This document shows, piece after piece, positions 17,675 to 20,704 of a stretch of 20,704 nt of DNA. Position 1 is the stretch's first letter; the number at the start of each line of letters is the position of its first letter. The translations under genes and the position numbers were made by a program. A model generated the notes under the pieces. The model saw only the letters and a program-made list of their open reading frames with translations, was not told where the DNA came from and made no database searches. The DNA lies in the NCBI GenBank assembly GCA_024364805.1, contig CM044518.1, positions 11,608,046 to 11,628,749 on the forward strand, written 5' to 3'. This stretch comes from Euprymna scolopes (Eukaryota; Mollusca; Cephalopoda; Sepiida; Sepiolidae).

Positions 17675-18300
17675 GTGTTCAAACCTTTTAAGAAAACTGT
17701 CATGGCAAATAACAACCTAACTGAGAGGGCATGCTTTAAACTCCTCATCTTAACATTCACAGGCAACATGAATTGGAACAAATACACTGAGGACATTGCC
17801 AAGGCTGCTGCAAAGAAGGTAGGCTCCCTCTACCATGCTAGAAAACTGCTCACACCTGACAGTATCCTATATCTTTACAAAGCCACAACTCGAACATGCA
17901 TGGAGTATTGTTGTCACATCTGAGCTGATGCCTCTACCAGTAGTTGTTCACTTTTAGACAGGGTCTAAAAAAAGAGTCTCAAATCTAAAAAAGTCACATA
18001 CTATCGACCAAGCTCTAACTTTTATTCCATCATGCAATGTTACATCTCTGTGTCAATTTTACAAGTACTTTAATTGAAATGTGCTTTTCTGAACTCATAG
18101 CACTTGTGCACCCCCTCCTCAACGTACATACTCCCAACTAACCCAACAAGCAGCAAAATCCCACTCCTTCACTGCTGAGGTTATCAGATGCAGGAAAACC
18201 TTCTACTCTAATAGTTTATTCCCTCGGATTGCTAGAGTTTGGAATTCCTGCTCTGTTTTCTGCTTTCCTAATTGAACTAACTTGCAGAAGTTTAAATATA
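17675..18300 (+). mobile_element. LINE 3' part (reverse transcriptase C-terminal region)
   Basis: Seen: TFTGNMNWNKYTEDIAKAAA, KKVGSLYHARKLLTPDSILY and LYKATTRTCMEYCCHI, then a stop where the family reads W. SLLDRV follows in the same frame and, after frameshifts, KTFYSNSLFPRIARVWNS. This block order is typical of the end of non-LTR retrotransposon ORF2 (CR1/jockey-like). 5'-truncated with several stops and frameshifts. It is antisense to the host gene and ends about 135 bp before the exon at 18437. Confidence 0.75.
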
Positions 18301-18436
18301 AGCAGACATCTTGATGCTGAAACTCCCACAGTCCTGTTAGACATGATTCTATTTCAAGTGGACAAAATGCTTTGTTTAGGATGAAAAAAAATACAAAATG
18401 TACAAGAAATCTTAAAAGAAATATAAAACCATAAAC

Positions 18437-18599
18437 CTTTAAAATATTTAGTTTTTCGTCAGGTAAAATGGCTTCACTGAGACGGGATTCGATTTCATTT
18501 AAACGCCTTTTGATGTCAACATTTCGATCTTTACTGATTTTATCTTCTTCTTCCATTAATTCCAACTGCGCCTGGAGTTTGCCAGCCTTTTTTCTCGCC
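18437..18599 (-). CDS. Unidentified host coiled-coil protein, first visible exon
   Basis: Seen: this exon of 163 nt starts after a TATCTAG acceptor and ends AAG|gtttat. It begins with the third base of a split codon, then 54 codons (ARKKAGKLQAQLEL to DEKLNILK). The peptide is rich in K, E, L, R and Q with hydrophobic residues about every 3-4 positions, as in a coiled coil. The frame closes exactly on a codon, which fits the phase-0 start of the next exon at 14655. The donor is weaker than the others in this gene because it lacks the usual A at +3. The reading frame stays open beyond the donor into LINE-derived sequence, so the exon end rests on the GT site and on phase agreement. The upstream exon must end two bases into a codon; I could not locate it in 18600-20704. 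Function unknown. Confidence 0.8.
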
Positions 18600-18642
18600 C
18601 TAGATAAAGAAAAAAAAAAATTCATAATAACCAAATTACAAA

Positions 18643-18939
18643 CTAATAAACTAAAGACATAGTCATATTATTTGGATTCTTCAAACTACTGTTCTCATCT
18701 TGAGTGTTATTTTCACTACATTCCTGTCGATGTAACTTCCGATCTTCGGCAAGTGGAAACGAACTAAATATCCACTCATTTTCATCTATACTTTTCACTT
18801 CTGTCCAAACTAAAAAATTCAATAAAACATTTTTTTCAGAAGAAGCCGATAACCAGACCCTGATCATATCAAGCCAGTGCCAGCGAAACTGGATAAACTT
18901 GTTTAGAGTATTTTTAACTCTTTCAATAATCAACTGCAA
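18643..18939 (-). other. Unexplained open frame, partly a repeat shared with 8.5-9.0 kb
   Basis: Seen: a 98-codon frame with IIERVKNTLNKFIQFRWHWL, DMIRVWLSASSEKN and WTEVKSIDENEWIFSSFPLA, ending with LHRQECSENNTQDENSSLKN. The last 40 residues match the two inverted arms at 8483-8588 and 8911-9012. No splice donor joins it in phase to the exon at 18599. Probably the end of a mobile-element protein; an upstream host exon is less likely. Confidence 0.4.
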
Positions 18940-18961
18940 ATTCTCGGCGAGATGGCATATA

Positions 18962-19882
18962 CAAGGTGCCTTTATTAAGTTTCCAGATTTTTTCGCATGG
19001 GCACTTTTATTGATAGTACAAACATGAAACTCTAGCCCCTTTCAAAGTAATCTCCTCCGACTGCAATGCACTTGTACCGTTCCAACAACTTCTGGAAGGC
19101 CCCATGGAAGTTCTCTTGTGCAGGCATGTCAATGACCTTTCTCACAGCCTCTTTCATCTCCTCAATTGTCTCATAACGACAGCCTCTAAGATTTTTCTTG
19201 AACTTAGGGAATAACCAAAAGTCACAAAGAGCAAGGTCTGGACTATAGGGAGGATGAGGATTATCTTGATGCCCATTTTGGTCAAATAGTCTGCGACACG
19301 GATAAAGCGGCTTTAGAACAAACTTCACACAAGTCTTCCCCATCTTCAGTTCCTCATAATAATAATTGTCTGTACAGTTCCCACACTGACATCAAACTGT
19401 GCACTTATTGTCTCTATAGACACACAATGGTTCTTATCTATGAAATTCTTTATTTGACCAATCAACTCTTATGTTCTGTTTTCCTTACTCGTCCCATACC
19501 TCTCATCATTCCTGCCTTCCTTGAAATTCTCATGCCACTCAAAAATTGATACTTGATTCATGCAAGATGGTCCAAAGGCAGTCTGAAGCATTCCATACAT
19601 TTCTGTGGCATCTTTTCCTAGTTTAAAACAGAATTTTATTGCATATTGTTCTTCTAAAGTGTCCTCACGTCTAGATTGCATTTTAGAAATGCACCAGCTG
19701 TGAAAATCAGGCTTTATTAGGGTGTATTCCAATTCCTGATGTAGCCGTTCATTTGAACCTGAAACCATAAAAATTGGTCAGTCATCTCATAAGATGTATA
19801 GCAATAACATACTGACTTTTTAAGAGTCAACAATTTTAAATGCCTTTTCAAAAAAGTTTGGAAAATTATTGAAGGCACCTTA
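18962..19882 (-). mobile_element. Mariner element, internally deleted (921 bp)
   Basis: Seen: TA at both sides (18960-18961, 19883-19884). The ends are inverted: CAAGGTGCCTTTATTAAGTT and, from the right, TAAGGTGCCTTCAATAATTT. On the minus strand from 19645 the translation gives the DNA-binding part (AIKFCFKLGKDATEMYGMLQ, SIFEWHENFKEGR), and a stop follows shortly after it. The next block has SIETISAQFDVSVGTVQTII. After a gap comes the C-terminal part with HPPYSPDLALCDFWLFPKFK, which includes the third catalytic D in PDLALCDF. It ends CIAVGGDYFERG with a stop at 19032-19034. The first two catalytic aspartates are in the missing middle, about 350 bp compared with a usual length near 1.3 kb. Non-autonomous. 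Confidence 0.85.
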
Positions 19883-19884
19883 TA

Positions 19885-20704
19885 GCAATGAGGTTCGAAA
19901 AGATTTACTAAGGCAAGTGAACTCTAGAATATTTGCCCTGTTTATGATAATTGACTAATAAAAAAAAGAATAAATTAGACTTGGAGAGGAAATGAGATTT
20001 ATAATCTGCGGTTCTATAACCCTTAGTTTTATGTTGTAAATGAACAACTTCTAAGAAATAAATACGGCTATGTTTATTTGGGTTTTTTTTTACTGTCAAG
20101 AAAAAATTAAAAGAATTGTTTGGAAATCAGAAGTTAGGGACAGTTTGAGGATAGTCTTTTGTTTGTGATGGTTCAGGACGTTGAGTTTGACATATTCAAA
20201 AGGTAAGTCGTGGTTTGGACCAGATCAAGAGAGCTTTAAGAAATTGAAATCAGCTGACATCAACTGACAAACACTGCCTCGATGTAGATGTAGACTTTAG
20301 CATGTTGAGGGTCAATAAAATGAAAGGGAGGTAAGTTTGCCACTTGTATCAATAAAATAACTAATTGTGTATATTTTTGCATGTATTACACTTGTATTTT
20401 GTGTCTGATGATTAGCAATTGTGGAATATCTTCTAACGAAATAATATGATATGGACTTTAAGGTATTGAGGGTCGATGGTGTCACACACACACCAAAAGT
20501 GAAACTAATATTTGCAGAATGTGTCAGAATTTGTGTTTTTTTGCATTTTTTCTTTTTTAATATATTAATATGATAGTGTGTGTGTCATTTTGTGTGTCAC
20601 TCTTACATCTTTTTTCTTCTGAGTGTCTGTTGATTAGTTGTTATGACCTTTCATTTTTTGTAAGAAATAATTTTACCAAGAATTGTTCATAAGTTTTGGT
20701 TTCA
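19885..20704. other. Right-edge sequence without recognised gene
   Basis: AT-rich. GACTTTAGCATGTTGAGGGT (20292) and GACTTTAAGGTATTGAGGGT (20455) are a diverged direct repeat about 165 bp apart. A (CA)n stretch lies near 20484. No host exon in phase with 18599 was found. Confidence 0.4.

Noticed and set aside
594-18599. Assignment of the host gene to SPICE1 or another named centrosomal protein
   Set aside because: Coiled-coil plus disordered composition is suggestive, but no recalled sequence motif matched, so no symbol is given.
1-20704. LTR retroelements, Polinton-type elements, CRISPR arrays, bacterial-style operons
   Set aside because: No long terminal direct repeats, protease/integrase motifs, capsid genes or spaced short repeats were seen; all recognised elements are DNA transposons, LINE tails or SINEs.

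Overview
The window looks like the inside of one long animal gene. It is very AT-rich, has canonical GT-AG introns of 1.6 to 5.3 kb, and the introns are filled with DNA transposons, MITEs, LINE tails and SINEs. The mix (mariner/Tc1, hAT and piggyBac miniatures, a 5S rRNA-derived SINE, a SINE with a (CCAA)n tail, and a recurring TTATCTCCCTTG motif) suggests a mollusc, plausibly a cephalopod. That taxonomic guess is inference, not proof.

Host gene (minus strand). Six exons at 18437-18599, 14041-14655, 10471-10657, 5089-5192, 2390-2846 and 594-757 join with matching codon phases at all five junctions. They give the last 562 residues of a protein ending in a TAG stop at 594-596. The upstream part lies beyond the right edge or was not recognised. 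The product begins with a charged coiled coil, continues as a long polar, probably disordered region with a proline run, has a second short coiled coil, and ends in a Ser/Pro/acidic tail. I do not recognise the family.

Intron contents, left to right. Introns between the last exons (758-5088) hold two copies of a palindromic MITE (family A-D), a piggyBac-type deletion derivative (3321-3740) and a mariner remnant interrupted by a SINE with a 13-bp target duplication (4019-4850). The intron 5193-10470 holds a LINE tail, AT microsatellites, a hammerhead-ribozyme-like core (6393-6422), an AT-bracketed repeat (7664-8320), a roughly 100-bp inverted repeat around a tRNA-like SINE (8483-9012) and a clean hAT-type MITE (9300-9645). 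The intron 10658-14040 holds a mariner/LINE/MITE mosaic (11062-11945) and two copies of a short MITE. The intron 14656-18436 holds MITE copy C directly beside the splice acceptor, a 5S-derived SINE inserted in another repeat, a 65-bp hairpin and a LINE tail. Upstream of 18599 there is an open reading frame related to the 8.5-9.0 kb inverted repeat and an internally deleted mariner (18962-19882).

No LTR element, CRISPR array, functional tRNA or functional rRNA gene was found. The most interesting points are the unidentified host protein, MITE copies placed a few tens of bases from splice acceptors, the hammerhead-like core, and the 5S-derived SINE for which a related empty site is present in the same window.
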